Source: JANOZM01 sp031429355 (GTDB taxonomy: Bacteria; Pseudomonadota; Gammaproteobacteria; Burkholderiales; Burkholderiaceae_E). Taken from it: 64,000 nt of DNA. The notes beneath the pieces are model-generated. The model made no database searches. It was not told the DNA's origin and saw nothing but the letters and a program-made list of their open reading frames with translations. How positions within the stretch are numbered: position 1 is the first letter of the stretch; each line of letters starts with the position of its first letter. Position numbers and translations under genes: made by a program. Shown here piece after piece: positions 9,176 to 18,655 of this stretch. The DNA lies in assembly GCA_031429355.1 (NCBI GenBank), contig JANOZM010000020.1, positions 1-64,000 of the forward strand. The letters are read 5' to 3'.

Positions 9176-11491
9176 ATGGATCCACAGTTCAGAAAAGCAG
9201 CACTCGAATACCACGAGCAAGGTACCCCCGGCAAGTTGGCCATTATGCCAACCAAACAGCTTACCAATCAACGTGACTTAGCGTTGGCTTATTCGCCCGG
9301 CGTTGCGGCGGCTTGCGAAGAAATTGTTAAAGACCCTCAAAATGTATTTCGCTACACCGCTCGGGGCAACCTAGTTGCGGTCGTAACGAACGGAACTGCC
9401 GTCTTGGGCCTCGGAAACATTGGCCCCTTGGCCGCAAAGCCCGTGATGGAAGGCAAAGCGGTACTGTTTAAAAAATTTGCTGGCATTGATGTTTTCGATT
9501 TAGAAATTAACGAGACTGATCTCGATAAATTGGTCGATATCGTGGCGGCGCTTGAGCCCACATTTGGCGGTATCAACTTAGAAGATATTAAAGCGCCCGA
9601 TTGTTTTTACGTCGAGCGCAAGTTGCGCGAACGCATGAAAATTCCGGTGTTTCACGATGATCAGCATGGCACCGCTATTGTTGTCGGCGCTGCAATTTTA
9701 AATGGTCTTACCTTGGTTGGTAAATCGGTTACCCAGAGCAAATTGGTCGTTTCTGGCGCGGGTGCGGCAGCTTTAGCTTGCTTAGATTTGTTGGTCGATC
9801 TTGGTTTTCCGTTAGCTAATATTTGGGTCACCGATTTGGCAGGGGTTGTCTATAAGGGCCGTAAAGAACTGATGGACCCGGATAAAGAGCGCTTTGCTCA
9901 AGAAACTTCGGCACGTACGTTGGCCGAAGTGATTGGTGGTGCAGATATTTTCTTGGGGCTATCGGCGGCCGGTGTTTTAAAGCAAGACATGGTTAAGCAA
10001 ATGAATGCGCAACCGATGATCTTAGCGTTAGCAAACCCAACACCCGAAATAATGCCCGAAGAAGTGCATGCAGTGCGCGACGACGCGATTATGTGTACAG
10101 GACGTAGCGATTATCCTAACCAAGTAAACAACGTATTGTGCTTTCCGTTTATTTTCCGTGGTGCCCTCGATGTAGGTGCTACAACGATTACGCGTAGTAT
10201 GGAAATTGCAGCGGTTGAAGCAGTGGCACGATTAGCGCGCGAAGAACAAAGCGATGTAGTTGCTTCGGCCTATGGTTCGATGGCCGGTGGCTTTGGGCGC
10301 AACAATTTAATTCCCAAACCCTTCGATCCGCGCCTTATTGCGCGTATTGCGCCGGCTGTAGCGCAAGCAGCAATTGATGCCGGGGTTGCAACACGTCCAT
10401 TAAGCGATATGGTTGCCTATCGCGATCAGTTACAACAATTTGTATACCGCTCGGGCACCTTTATGAAGCCCATTTTTGCTGCTGCAAAACAAGCCAATGG
10501 TGCTGCAAAGGCAGAAAAAAAACAGCACCGTATTGTGTTTGCTGAAGGTGAAGAAGAGCGTGTACTGCGAGCTACTCAGGTCATTGTTGATGAAGGCATT
10601 TGTAAGCCAATTTTGATCGGTCGTCCGGCTGTTTTACAAAAACGTATTGAGCGGTTTGGATTACGTTTAAAGGTCGATACCGATTTCGAATTGATTAACC
10701 CCGAGAGTGATCCGCGTTACCGTGACTACTGGGAAACCTATTGTCAAATAATGGAACGCCGCGGTGTAACCGAGCAGTGGGCCAAAATTGAAATGCGTCG
10801 TCGCCTGTCCTTAATTGGCTCGATGATGATTCACAAAGGCCATGCTGAAGGCATGTTGTGCGGAACTTATGGCACTTACGGCATTCATTTGCATTACATC
10901 GATCAAGTGGTTGGTCGTAAAGAAGGTGCTAGCGTGTATGCAGCTATGAATACGCTCATGCTTCCGAATCGTGTCGTCACTTTGGTGGACACCCACGTCA
11001 ATCTCGACCCGACCGCAGCGCAAATTGCTGAAATTACATTGATGGCAGCACAACGCCTACGCAATGTGGGTATCGATCCAAAAGTGGCGCTACTTTCGCA
11101 CTCGAATTTTGGTTCAACCAATTCGCCAAGTTCGCTTAAAATGCGCGAGGCTTTAGCCTTAATTCGGCAGCAATCGCCGCAACTTGAAGTGGACGGCGAA
11201 ATGCACGGTGATTTAGCGTTTGATAGCGCGATGCGTAAACAGCAAATGCCTCGGTCAACTCTTTTAAATGACGCAAATTTGCTCGTTTTGCCTAATTTAG
11301 ATGCAGCAAACATCTCGTACAATTTGTTAAAGTCGGCGGCTGGTAGCGGAATTGCGGTTGGTCCGGTGTTGCTTGGCGCGGCGCATCCTGTCCATATTTT
11401 GACTCCCTCAGCAACGGTAAAACGTATCGTTAATATGGCGGCGTGGACTGGGGTTGATATTTCGTTAGGCATGCCCCGTTCATCGGCCTAG
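9176..11491 (+). CDS. maeB: NADP-dependent malic enzyme with phosphotransacetylase-like C-terminus
   Basis: Oxidative decarboxylation of malate to pyruvate with NADP reduction in the cytosol. The 771-residue length is that of the large MaeB type: an N-terminal malic domain (about 1-170, with HDDQHGTA), an NAD(P)-binding domain (about 170-410, with SGAGAAALACLD), and a C-terminal region (about 440-765) homologous to phosphate acetyltransferase. That tail is known in the family as a regulatory module sensing acetyl-CoA and is not itself an active transacetylase. The start MDPQFRKAALEYHEQ is typical. Monocistronic as far as visible. Confidence 0.95.
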   Translation: MDPQFRKAALEYHEQGTPGKLAIMPTKQLTNQRDLALAYSPGVAAACEEIVKDPQNVFRYTARGNLVAVVTNGTAVLGLGNIGPLAAKPVMEGKAVLFKKFAGIDVFDLEINETDLDKLVDIVAALEPTFGGINLEDIKAPDCFYVERKLRERMKIPVFHDDQHGTAIVVGAAILNGLTLVGKSVTQSKLVVSGAGAAALACLDLLVDLGFPLANIWVTDLAGVVYKGRKELMDPDKERFAQETSARTLAEVIGGADIFLGLSAAGVLKQDMVKQMNAQPMILALANPTPEIMPEEVHAVRDDAIMCTGRSDYPNQVNNVLCFPFIFRGALDVGATTITRSMEIAAVEAVARLAREEQSDVVASAYGSMAGGFGRNNLIPKPFDPRLIARIAPAVAQAAIDAGVATRPLSDMVAYRDQLQQFVYRSGTFMKPIFAAAKQANGAAKAEKKQHRIVFAEGEEERVLRATQVIVDEGICKPILIGRPAVLQKRIERFGLRLKVDTDFELINPESDPRYRDYWETYCQIMERRGVTEQWAKIEMRRRLSLIGSMMIHKGHAEGMLCGTYGTYGIHLHYIDQVVGRKEGASVYAAMNTLMLPNRVVTLVDTHVNLDPTAAQIAEITLMAAQRLRNVGIDPKVALLSHSNFGSTNSPSSLKMREALALIRQQSPQLEVDGEMHGDLAFDSAMRKQQMPRSTLLNDANLLVLPNLDAANISYNLLKSAAGSGIAVGPVLLGAAHPVHILTPSATVKRIVNMAAWTGVDISLGMPRSSA

Positions 11492-11570
11492 AGCTTAATT
11501 TAACCGGCCACTGATCGGTCATTGATTCGACGCTTTCGCACCACCAGCTAACATAGAGAAAACCTATGAA

Positions 11571-13880
11571 GTGGTTCGAAAGGCAATTGTGGAATCAACA
11601 AGTTTAAAAGCTAAACCGGCCGCGCCGATCTCTGCGTCGACCGTCCCAAGCAGTATGCGTAAACGTTACGAACTGCTTGATGAGTGCCGAGAATTAATTA
11701 TCGGCAAGCTCGGTGACGCCTTAAACGAAGCAGTTCGCAAGGTGAGCGAAAGCTTAACCGCCGCGGCAACCACTTCTGTTGATACTAAAGAGCAAGAGAT
11801 GTTGCTCGAGGCGGCTTCGGTAGTTCGCGCTAATCAAATGGAAATTGCCTCGCGTTTTCAGCGAAGCTTCAAAGATGTGTTCGAGCGTCGGCTATTTGCC
11901 GCCCAAAATCCCGGCGAAGAACCCCCGCAACCCGAAATTGATATGTCGCAACTGACCTTGATGTCAGATGATGATGTCACTTCGCGCCTTGCCGTCGAAA
12001 AGATCGTGCATCGTTCGAAAGCCCGCCTAAATCCAGATGATGTACTAGGAATGAGAGCGCGCATGGGCGCCTTGCTAGACCGTGACTGGTTTGATGAAGA
12101 TAAGCAACCTGCCTCACCAGCGGATATGTTTGAAGCCTTAAAGTCGACCCTAGCGGCTTTGTCTCCAACGCCTGATGTAGCTGCAGCTTTGCTAGATGCT
12201 TTTGAGCCTTACATGTCGAGCAATTTGAACGATGCTTATAGTAAGGTCAATCAACGCTTAGTTGCGCATCAAATTTTGCCAAAAATTCGGCCTGCTTTGC
12301 AACGCGCTAGCGGCCAAAACCGAGCTCCTAAAGCTGCGGATGTTTTAGATAACGTTAGTCGTGGCGAAGGTGGTTCTCAATTCGAAGGTATGGCGGGATC
12401 TGATTTGCCGCATAGTGCAATGGACCCGATGTTTATGACGGCGCAAGCCTTCCAAGGATTGTTGGAAAACTTGCAGCGCGGAATGCCTGTAGCGCGTCAG
12501 CAGACAGTGCGCATGTTGACTGATGAAGCTAGCTTTGGGTTGTTAGATCTACCATTTCCTGAGGTGTCAGCACCATTAATAGATGCAGTAAGGCATATCC
12601 AAAGCTCGACCATTTCGTCCCCTAGCACTGGTCGCCAGCAGCTTGGCGAATTGAAAGAACAAGTTCAAGAAAAAGGATCCGCGCTAGATAAGTTAACAGT
12701 CGATATTGTTGAACTTGTTTTTGATTACATTTACAGCGATCATCGATTAGCCGATCCGATCAAGCAGCAGCTATTGCGTTTGCAAGTAGTTGCAGTTAAA
12801 GCCGCTTTGTTAGATCGAAGTTTTTTTGCCAAGCGCCAACATCCGCTGCGCCAAGTACTGGACCAAATTACCGAACTCGGATGCGACCCCGATGTTGATC
12901 CGGATCAAGGCTCTGAGTTAGTAACGAGTATCAATAAAATTGTTACTGCAATAGTGACTAATTTCGAATCCGACTTAGTTGTATTCGAAACCGCGTTAAC
13001 CGATTTAGAAAGTGTTTCTGCACAAGAAGAAGCACGTCGCGCCATTTGGTTGGAAAGTAAGACAGCTGAAGGTGAGCTAGAAGAACAGCGCGTTGAAGCC
13101 CTGGACGAATATCGCCGTGTCTTGTCGCAACGGGTTGATAATCACTCGCCGGATTTTTTGCGGGAATTTTTATATCGTTGGTGGAGTCCCGTATTGGCTG
13201 CCGCACGCGTGCGCCCCGATGCAGCCTTTGATGAAGAACGTGGTTTAAAGTTAGCTGAAATGTTGTTGTGGAGCGTCACTCCGAAACAACCCGATGAAGT
13301 GCCTAAGCTTGCCAGTTTGTTGCCACAGCTAATTACTGGAGTTATCAAAGGCTTAGGAATGGTTGAATGCCCAGCGCCGGAGCGAGAATTATTTTTCAAT
13401 GAATTGTTAAAAATTCATACCCGTGCAATTGATGCAGCAAAAAATACACCGACGATGCGCATGGATACACCGGCTACACGAGCAGGTATTCCGGCTAGGC
13501 CGATAAGCAATTTTGTAATGACAGCTGCCGGTGATATTAAGTTCAATGGCCCAGTAGCTGGGAATGATACGGCCGGAGCGTCTGCGCCTACCGTAAGTTT
13601 ACGTGACGCTATCGTTGATGGACTACAGCGAGGGATGCGCCTTGATGTTATGGAAGACTCTGGCGAAATTAATCGTTACAAACTGGCTTGGATTAGTCCA
13701 AGCAAAAAACTGTATTTGTTAAGCCGCTATCCACACGAGCCAGTTTCTCTAAGCAGAAACGATGTTGCCGCTTGGTTAGAGATGGGCAAAGCACGAGTTG
13801 CCGACGATGACAGCATCATTGGCAAAGCAATTGGCGCGGCGGCTAACGCAAGACCGGTGAGTCTTCCCGTAGCTGCTTAA
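11571..13880 (+). CDS. DUF1631 family protein
   Basis: A 769-residue cytoplasmic protein with no signal or membrane segment, matching DUF1631, a family largely confined to Betaproteobacteria and relatives and of unknown function. It is mostly helical and charged. The last about 80 residues (LRDAIVDGLQRGMRLDVM onward, with RYKLAWISP) look like a small beta-barrel of PilZ-like character; that is my inference from the pattern and not an established fact. The GTG at 11571 is uncertain. An ATG at 11655 (MRKRYELLDECREL) would start at the first conserved-looking segment. It precedes the barnase gene by 67 bp. Confidence 0.8.
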   Translation: MVRKAIVESTSLKAKPAAPISASTVPSSMRKRYELLDECRELIIGKLGDALNEAVRKVSESLTAAATTSVDTKEQEMLLEAASVVRANQMEIASRFQRSFKDVFERRLFAAQNPGEEPPQPEIDMSQLTLMSDDDVTSRLAVEKIVHRSKARLNPDDVLGMRARMGALLDRDWFDEDKQPASPADMFEALKSTLAALSPTPDVAAALLDAFEPYMSSNLNDAYSKVNQRLVAHQILPKIRPALQRASGQNRAPKAADVLDNVSRGEGGSQFEGMAGSDLPHSAMDPMFMTAQAFQGLLENLQRGMPVARQQTVRMLTDEASFGLLDLPFPEVSAPLIDAVRHIQSSTISSPSTGRQQLGELKEQVQEKGSALDKLTVDIVELVFDYIYSDHRLADPIKQQLLRLQVVAVKAALLDRSFFAKRQHPLRQVLDQITELGCDPDVDPDQGSELVTSINKIVTAIVTNFESDLVVFETALTDLESVSAQEEARRAIWLESKTAEGELEEQRVEALDEYRRVLSQRVDNHSPDFLREFLYRWWSPVLAAARVRPDAAFDEERGLKLAEMLLWSVTPKQPDEVPKLASLLPQLITGVIKGLGMVECPAPERELFFNELLKIHTRAIDAAKNTPTMRMDTPATRAGIPARPISNFVMTAAGDIKFNGPVAGNDTAGASAPTVSLRDAIVDGLQRGMRLDVMEDSGEINRYKLAWISPSKKLYLLSRYPHEPVSLSRNDVAAWLEMGKARVADDDSIIGKAIGAAANARPVSLPVAA

Positions 13881-13947
13881 AGTTATTTGTCTATTCTTAG
13901 CATTTAATTTCAACTAGCGGTTGCAGCTTCACTCAACCTAAATTACG

Positions 13948-14412
13948 ATGCGGAGTATGAAACTTCGCATCGCATTTCTCTCCCGTTTTTCGCGGACTTA
14001 TTCGTTACTTGTAAAAGTAGTGCTGGCGCTAGCATTGTTTGCAATGCTTGGCTCGACACCGAATGGTTCGATAACAGATAGTCTGTTGCTTTCTTTGGCT
14101 CATGCAAAAGAGTCTCCAAAGTTCAGTAGTCAAATTGCAATAAAAGATCTACCTAGTGAAGCGCAAGACGTTTTAGTGCTGATAAAAAAGGGTGGGCCTT
14201 TTCGCTACAAAAAAGACGGCTCTACTTTTTCCAATCGCGAGCGACTATTGCCTAAACAAGCTCGGGGTTATTACACCGAATACACGGTTAAAACAGCACG
14301 CTCTAAAGATAGGGGCGCTCTACGCATCGTAGCTGGCGGCAATCCGCAGACATCAGGTGAGTACTATTACACTGATGATCACTACAGCTCGTTTAAACGA
14401 ATTCGGGAGTAA
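13948..14412 (+). CDS. Secreted barnase-type (N1/T1 family) ribonuclease
   Basis: Exported guanyl-specific ribonuclease. The N-terminus carries a hydrophobic leader (about residues 20-53, ending LSLAHA). The mature part aligns with barnase over its last 90 residues, and the catalytic set is visible: general base Glu111 (YYTEYTV), Arg126 (LRIVAGG) and general acid His145 (TDDHYSSFKRIRE at the C-terminus). It should cut RNA to 2',3'-cyclic phosphates. The next gene, 3 bp downstream, encodes a barstar-like inhibitor, so the producer is protected. Start may be 13948 or the in-frame ATG at 13957. Confidence 0.88.
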   Translation: MRSMKLRIAFLSRFSRTYSLLVKVVLALALFAMLGSTPNGSITDSLLLSLAHAKESPKFSSQIAIKDLPSEAQDVLVLIKKGGPFRYKKDGSTFSNRERLLPKQARGYYTEYTVKTARSKDRGALRIVAGGNPQTSGEYYYTDDHYSSFKRIRE

Positions 14413-14415
14413 GGT

Positions 14416-14820
14416 ATGTCGGCATTAACTAATGTAGCAGCGCACGCCGTTTTACCGTTGGGGGCTTACAAATTAGATGACTTGCATCGTTCGGCTGAGC
14501 AAACCGATCAAGTCTGGATGGAGTGCGATTTTGAAAAACTCCAAGACAAGGCAGCCGTGTTGCAAGAAATTGGACAATCGTTCAAATTTCCTAAGCACTA
14601 TGGTAAAAATTTAGATGCTTTATTTGATTGTCTAACAGAGCTAAAACCTGACAGTAACGCCGGAAAACCGGGTTTTGTTGTGGTACTTAAAAATTTGCCC
14701 GACTCAAAGCAGTTCGATTCCGAGCAACGCGATGCTTTACTGGATGTATTTCGCGATGCAGCTGATCATTTTTACGACGAAAAAGTGGCGTTTCGGGTTT
14801 TTTATTCGGTCAAGCAATAG
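14416..14820 (+). CDS. Barstar-family ribonuclease inhibitor
   Basis: A 134-residue cytoplasmic protein with no leader. Residues about 40-130 match barstar, including the FPKHYGKNLDALFDCL segment that carries the acidic residue inserted into the barnase active site. A ~35-residue N-terminal extension precedes the barstar core. It lies 3 bp after the ribonuclease gene in one operon, with an AAGG ribosome site across the junction, so immunity is made with the toxin. A strong terminator follows. Confidence 0.9.
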   Translation: MSALTNVAAHAVLPLGAYKLDDLHRSAEQTDQVWMECDFEKLQDKAAVLQEIGQSFKFPKHYGKNLDALFDCLTELKPDSNAGKPGFVVVLKNLPDSKQFDSEQRDALLDVFRDAADHFYDEKVAFRVFYSVKQ

Positions 14821-14857
14821 GCTAATTGTTTAAATTTAAAAACCGATTACTAGAATA

Positions 14858-14889
14858 AAAAAATGCCGCTAATTAAGCGGCATTTTTTA
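14858..14889. terminator. Bidirectional intrinsic terminator
   Basis: ATGCCGCT (14863-14870) pairs perfectly with AGCGGCAT (14876-14883) around a 5-nt loop, flanked by a run of A on the left and T on the right. It can end the barnase-barstar transcript on the plus strand and the convergent DUF937 transcript on the minus strand. Confidence 0.9.
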
Positions 14890-14919
14890 TAAGAAGTAAA
14901 AAATTACTTTTTCACTGCT

Positions 14920-15558
14920 TTACTTCTTCATCAACCCGCCCAACAAGCCCATCAACTGATTCGCATCACCAAAACCGCCTTCAGGCGCTTGGCCGTCGGG
15001 TGTGAGTTGATCAATAATTTGCGGCAAAATTCCCGCTAATTGATTTGAAGCTTCGCCTTCAGAAACTCCTAGTTGGCTAGCAATACTACTGATTTGCTCG
15101 CTGCCAAATACTTGCTGCAACTGATCGCCCGACACTGCAACGTTTTCACCTTTGCCAATCCATGAATCCATGGCATTACCAAGTCCTGCCTGTTGAAACT
15201 GGCCCATCAAACCGGCCAAGCCACCCATTGAGTTACCACCACCAGCACCACCAGCACCGCCTAGCAAACCACCTAAAGCACCCAGCGCGCCGCCAGCACC
15301 CGAAGCGCCGCCGCCGCCGCCGAGCAATCCACTTAAAGCACCTAATGCGCCACCGGCACCACCTGCAGCGCCGCCGCCGCCCAACATTCCACCTAAAGCA
15401 CCAATCGCTCCGCCGGCACCACCACCACCGCCGCCCATTTTGTTAGCCAAAAGACCCAGCACAATATTAAGCATTGGATTAGCAGCTTGCTGCTGTTGTT
15501 GCTGACCGCCCATTAAACTACCTGCAGCGGCACCTAAAATTGAATTTAATAAACTCAC
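14920..15558 (-). CDS. YidB-like DUF937 protein with Gly-rich repeats
   Basis: A 212-residue protein. After a short start (MSLLNSILGAAAG) and a run of six Gln, residues about 40-115 are almost only Gly, Ala and Leu, in three imperfect repeats of a GGALGALGGLLGGGG-like unit. The C-terminal half (about 120-210: WIGKGEN, VFGSEQI, ASQLG, LPQIIDQLTPDG) is the DUF937/YidB domain, whose function is unknown. No export signal is evident. The Gly-rich hydrophobic repeat suggests self-association, which is an inference. It converges on barstar across the terminator. Confidence 0.8.
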   Translation of the reverse strand: MSLLNSILGAAAGSLMGGQQQQQQAANPMLNIVLGLLANKMGGGGGGAGGAIGALGGMLGGGGAAGGAGGALGALSGLLGGGGGASGAGGALGALGGLLGGAGGAGGGNSMGGLAGLMGQFQQAGLGNAMDSWIGKGENVAVSGDQLQQVFGSEQISSIASQLGVSEGEASNQLAGILPQIIDQLTPDGQAPEGGFGDANQLMGLLGGLMKK

Positions 15559-15595
15559 CCAAATCTCCTAAAAATATTCTTTAACCGACGCGAGA

Positions 15596-16366
15596 TTACC
15601 TTAAATTGGCTGCTCTGTCCGAAAGCCACGCCTCGGCTACAGCTAAGACAGCAGGGCCAGCTGTCTCTGTACGCAAGACGCGCCAGCCAAGACTGGTCGG
15701 CCGCGCGCCAAGTTTCAAAGCAACGTCTAGCTCTTTATCGCTGAAGCCACTTTCTGGACCTATAACTAAACGAAGGGAATTGCAGGCTGGTTGAACTTCT
15801 CGCATTTGACTCACAAGCAGCGGATGCTCGCCAAGTGTAAAGATAAAGGTTTCGTCAAACGCCTGTACAGCGGGGGCTGATAAGCTTTGCTTCAACGTGA
15901 CTGAATAGTTCAATGTGGGAACTGTATTTCGACCGCATTGCCCGCAAGCAGCGTGAATTAACTCTTGCCAACGTTCTAGTTTTTTCTCGACTCGATCGCT
16001 GTCTAAACGTACTTTAGAGCGTTCTGATTGAACCACTACAATTTCTTCCGCGCCTAGTTCAGTAGCCTTCTCTAAAGTCCAATCCATTTTTTCAGCGGTA
16101 GACAAGCACTGAATCAGGGTTAACTTAATTGCGCGTTGCGGATCACGCGGGCCCACTGAAACAAGGTTAGCGAGCGCTTTCTTACCATTAATGACAAGCC
16201 GAGCTTCGTATGGATAGCCATCGCCGTTAAAGAGAATGAGGGTGTCACCATCTTCAAGCCGTAAAACCCGCAAGGCATGGTGCGAGGCAGTATCGGGTAA
16301 GGTGATCGGCGAATTAGCCGATAATGCTACATCCAACGGTTGGTCAACAAAAAATCTCGGCGTCAT
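15596..16366 (-). CDS. rsmE: 16S rRNA (uracil-1498-N3)-methyltransferase
   Basis: SPOUT-class enzyme that methylates U1498 of 16S rRNA using S-adenosylmethionine. The 256 residues show an N-terminal PUA-like RNA-binding region (HHALRVLRLEDGD) and the C-terminal trefoil-knot SAM site with LVIGPESGFSDKE and LGWRVLRTETAGPAVLA, the RsmE signatures. It shares a divergent region of about 117 bp with tkt. DUF937 lies 37 bp downstream on the same strand and could be co-transcribed. Confidence 0.95.
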   Translation of the reverse strand: MTPRFFVDQPLDVALSANSPITLPDTASHHALRVLRLEDGDTLILFNGDGYPYEARLVINGKKALANLVSVGPRDPQRAIKLTLIQCLSTAEKMDWTLEKATELGAEEIVVVQSERSKVRLDSDRVEKKLERWQELIHAACGQCGRNTVPTLNYSVTLKQSLSAPAVQAFDETFIFTLGEHPLLVSQMREVQPACNSLRLVIGPESGFSDKELDVALKLGARPTSLGWRVLRTETAGPAVLAVAEAWLSDRAANLR

Positions 16367-16483
16367 TTTATGCAGGCATCGCTTTTAAACGATGTTTTGC
16401 CCCAGTTTTGCAAGTTTTATCAACTTTGATTATGCCTGTGTTTGCTAAAATCGCAGGCTTCACTTACCTAAGAGCTCGTCAAC

Positions 16484-18586
16484 ATGTCCGCTACTTCCGG
16501 CCCCGCTTCCGAAACCGTCTGCTCCGTCGCCAACACCGCTGTCCCAGTTTCGCCTTTGGCCAACGCTATCAGGTTTTTATCGATGGATGCGGTTCAAAAA
16601 GCAGCCAGCGGCCACCCCGGCGCACCGATGGGTATGGCAGAAATTGCCGAAGCGCTGTGGAATCGTCATTTAAAGCACAACCCAACCGACCCGCACTGGA
16701 TGAATCGCGATCGATTTGTTCTATCTAACGGCCATGGCTCGATGCTGTTGTATTCGTTGTTGCACCTAACGGGATACGACTTGTCTATTGACGATTTAAA
16801 AGCATTTCGTCAATTGCATTCCAAAACACCAGGGCACCCCGAGGTCGATATTACCCCCGGTGTAGAAACGACTACAGGCCCATTGGGGCAGGGCATCAGC
16901 AATGGCGTTGGCATGGCATTAGCCGAAAAAATACTAGCAGCTCAATTTAATAAACCCGGTTTTGGCGTTGTCGACCACTTCACCTATGTGTTTACCGGTG
17001 ATGGTTGCTTAATGGAAGGCGTTTCGCACGAAGCTTGCTCGCTTGCCGGAACCTTAAAGTTATCAAAGTTAATTGTGCTGTGGGATGACAACGGGATCTC
17101 AATTGACGGTGCCGTACGCAATTGGTTTTCGGAAGATGTCGTAAAGCGTTATCAAGCTTACGGTTGGAATGTAATTGCCGATGTTGATGGACATGATGTT
17201 ATGGCCGTAGATACCGCCATTGCAAAAGCTAAGCAGTGGGCTATCGAAGGCTGCAATGGTGTTTTCGCGCCAACCTTCATTCAATGCAAAACATTAATTG
17301 GCAAAGGGGCTCCTTCTAAACAAGGTTCATCAAAAACTCACGGCGAGCCCTTAGGCCTCGAAGAAATCGCAGCTGCACGATTAGCGTTAGGTTGGCCCTA
17401 TGCGCCATTCGAAGTACCTGCCGATATTTATGCGGCTTGGGATGCCAAAGTTTCTGGCTCGCAAAAACAAGCCGTTTGGGAAGAATTGTTTGACGCCTAC
17501 GAAGAGCAGTTTCCAAAGGATGCAGAAGAATTAGAGCGTCGTATGGCCGGCGAATTGCCTGCAGATTTTCGTGAATTAGGTCAGCAAATGTTGGCCGACG
17601 CATTAACTAAAGCAGAAACTATTGCCACTCGTAAAGCCTCGCAAAATAGTCTAAATCATTTGGGTCCTAACGTGCCTGAAATGATTGGCGGTTCTGCCGA
17701 TTTAACCGGCAGCAACTTAACTAATTGGGCCGGCGTTGTCTCGTTACGTGCAGGTGAAGGCAACGACTTTACTGCGGGCCGTCATATTAACTTTGGCGTG
17801 CGCGAGTTTGGTATGAGTGCCATTGCAAACGGCATGGCTTTGCACGGTGGTTTTATTCCTTTTGTTGGCACTTTTTTAACCTTTTCGGACTACGCGCGTA
17901 ATGCGATTCGCATGGCCGCGTTAATGCGCAAACGCGTTATTTATGTGTACACCCACGACTCAATTGGCTTGGGAGAAGATGGCCCAACCCATCAATCGGT
18001 AGAGCACACTGCCAGCTTGCGCTTAATTCCTAACTTAGATGTTTGGCGTCCTTGCGATACAGTAGAAACAGCCGTAGCGTGGAAAGCTTCGGTAGAGCGC
18101 GCCACTGGCCCAAGCGCTTTAATTCTAACCCGTCAAAACTGTGCCTTCGTTGTGCGCGAGCCCGATGCAATCGACACTATTAAACGCGGTGGTTATGTAT
18201 TAAGCGATACCTACGACAAACAACAGCGTGTAGTAAAACCGCAAATCGCTTTAATTGCAACGGGATCAGAAGTTGGTCTAGCCACGCAAGCTGCGCAAAC
18301 CCTGAAAGACCGTGGCATTGCGGTTCGGGTCGTATCAATTCCTTGTACAAGTCAGTTCGACCGGCAGGATGTCACTTACAAGCGCAGCGTTTTGCCCGAC
18401 AATTTGCCCCGAGTCGCGATTGAGGCGGGTGTTACCGACGGCTGGTGGAAGTATCGCTGCGATGCCGTCATGGGCATTGATCGCTTTGGTGAATCGGCGC
18501 CTGCGCCAAAAGTGTTTGAAGCGCTTGGTTTAACCGCCGACAAATTAGTACAAACCGCCTTAACCGTATTAGGCAAGAAACTGTAG
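16484..18586 (+). CDS. tkt: Transketolase
   Basis: Thiamine-diphosphate enzyme moving two-carbon ketol units in the pentose phosphate and Calvin pathways. 700 residues, slightly long because of a Ser/Ala-rich N-terminal extension of about 20 residues. The ThDP motif GDGCLMEGVSHEACSLAG, the catalytic glutamate region in GVREFGMSAIANGMALHGG and the DSIGLGEDGPTHQ loop are all seen. First gene of a tkt-gap-pgk-(pyk)-(fba) block, an order familiar from Betaproteobacteria. Confidence 0.97.
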   Translation: MSATSGPASETVCSVANTAVPVSPLANAIRFLSMDAVQKAASGHPGAPMGMAEIAEALWNRHLKHNPTDPHWMNRDRFVLSNGHGSMLLYSLLHLTGYDLSIDDLKAFRQLHSKTPGHPEVDITPGVETTTGPLGQGISNGVGMALAEKILAAQFNKPGFGVVDHFTYVFTGDGCLMEGVSHEACSLAGTLKLSKLIVLWDDNGISIDGAVRNWFSEDVVKRYQAYGWNVIADVDGHDVMAVDTAIAKAKQWAIEGCNGVFAPTFIQCKTLIGKGAPSKQGSSKTHGEPLGLEEIAAARLALGWPYAPFEVPADIYAAWDAKVSGSQKQAVWEELFDAYEEQFPKDAEELERRMAGELPADFRELGQQMLADALTKAETIATRKASQNSLNHLGPNVPEMIGGSADLTGSNLTNWAGVVSLRAGEGNDFTAGRHINFGVREFGMSAIANGMALHGGFIPFVGTFLTFSDYARNAIRMAALMRKRVIYVYTHDSIGLGEDGPTHQSVEHTASLRLIPNLDVWRPCDTVETAVAWKASVERATGPSALILTRQNCAFVVREPDAIDTIKRGGYVLSDTYDKQQRVVKPQIALIATGSEVGLATQAAQTLKDRGIAVRVVSIPCTSQFDRQDVTYKRSVLPDNLPRVAIEAGVTDGWWKYRCDAVMGIDRFGESAPAPKVFEALGLTADKLVQTALTVLGKKL

Positions 18587-18655
18587 GGTTAGTTATCCGT
18601 AAGGCATTTGCTTTGCGGTCCGGTTTGCAAAAGAATTTTAAAATGGAGTTTTTTG

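Noticed and set aside
15162..15446. His/Arg-rich open frame opposite the DUF937 gene
   Set aside because: It is the shadow of the GC-rich Gly/Ala repeat on the other strand.
18608..18655. Longer gap reading frame
   Set aside because: The ribosome site TGGAG and the conserved N-terminus place the start at 18656.
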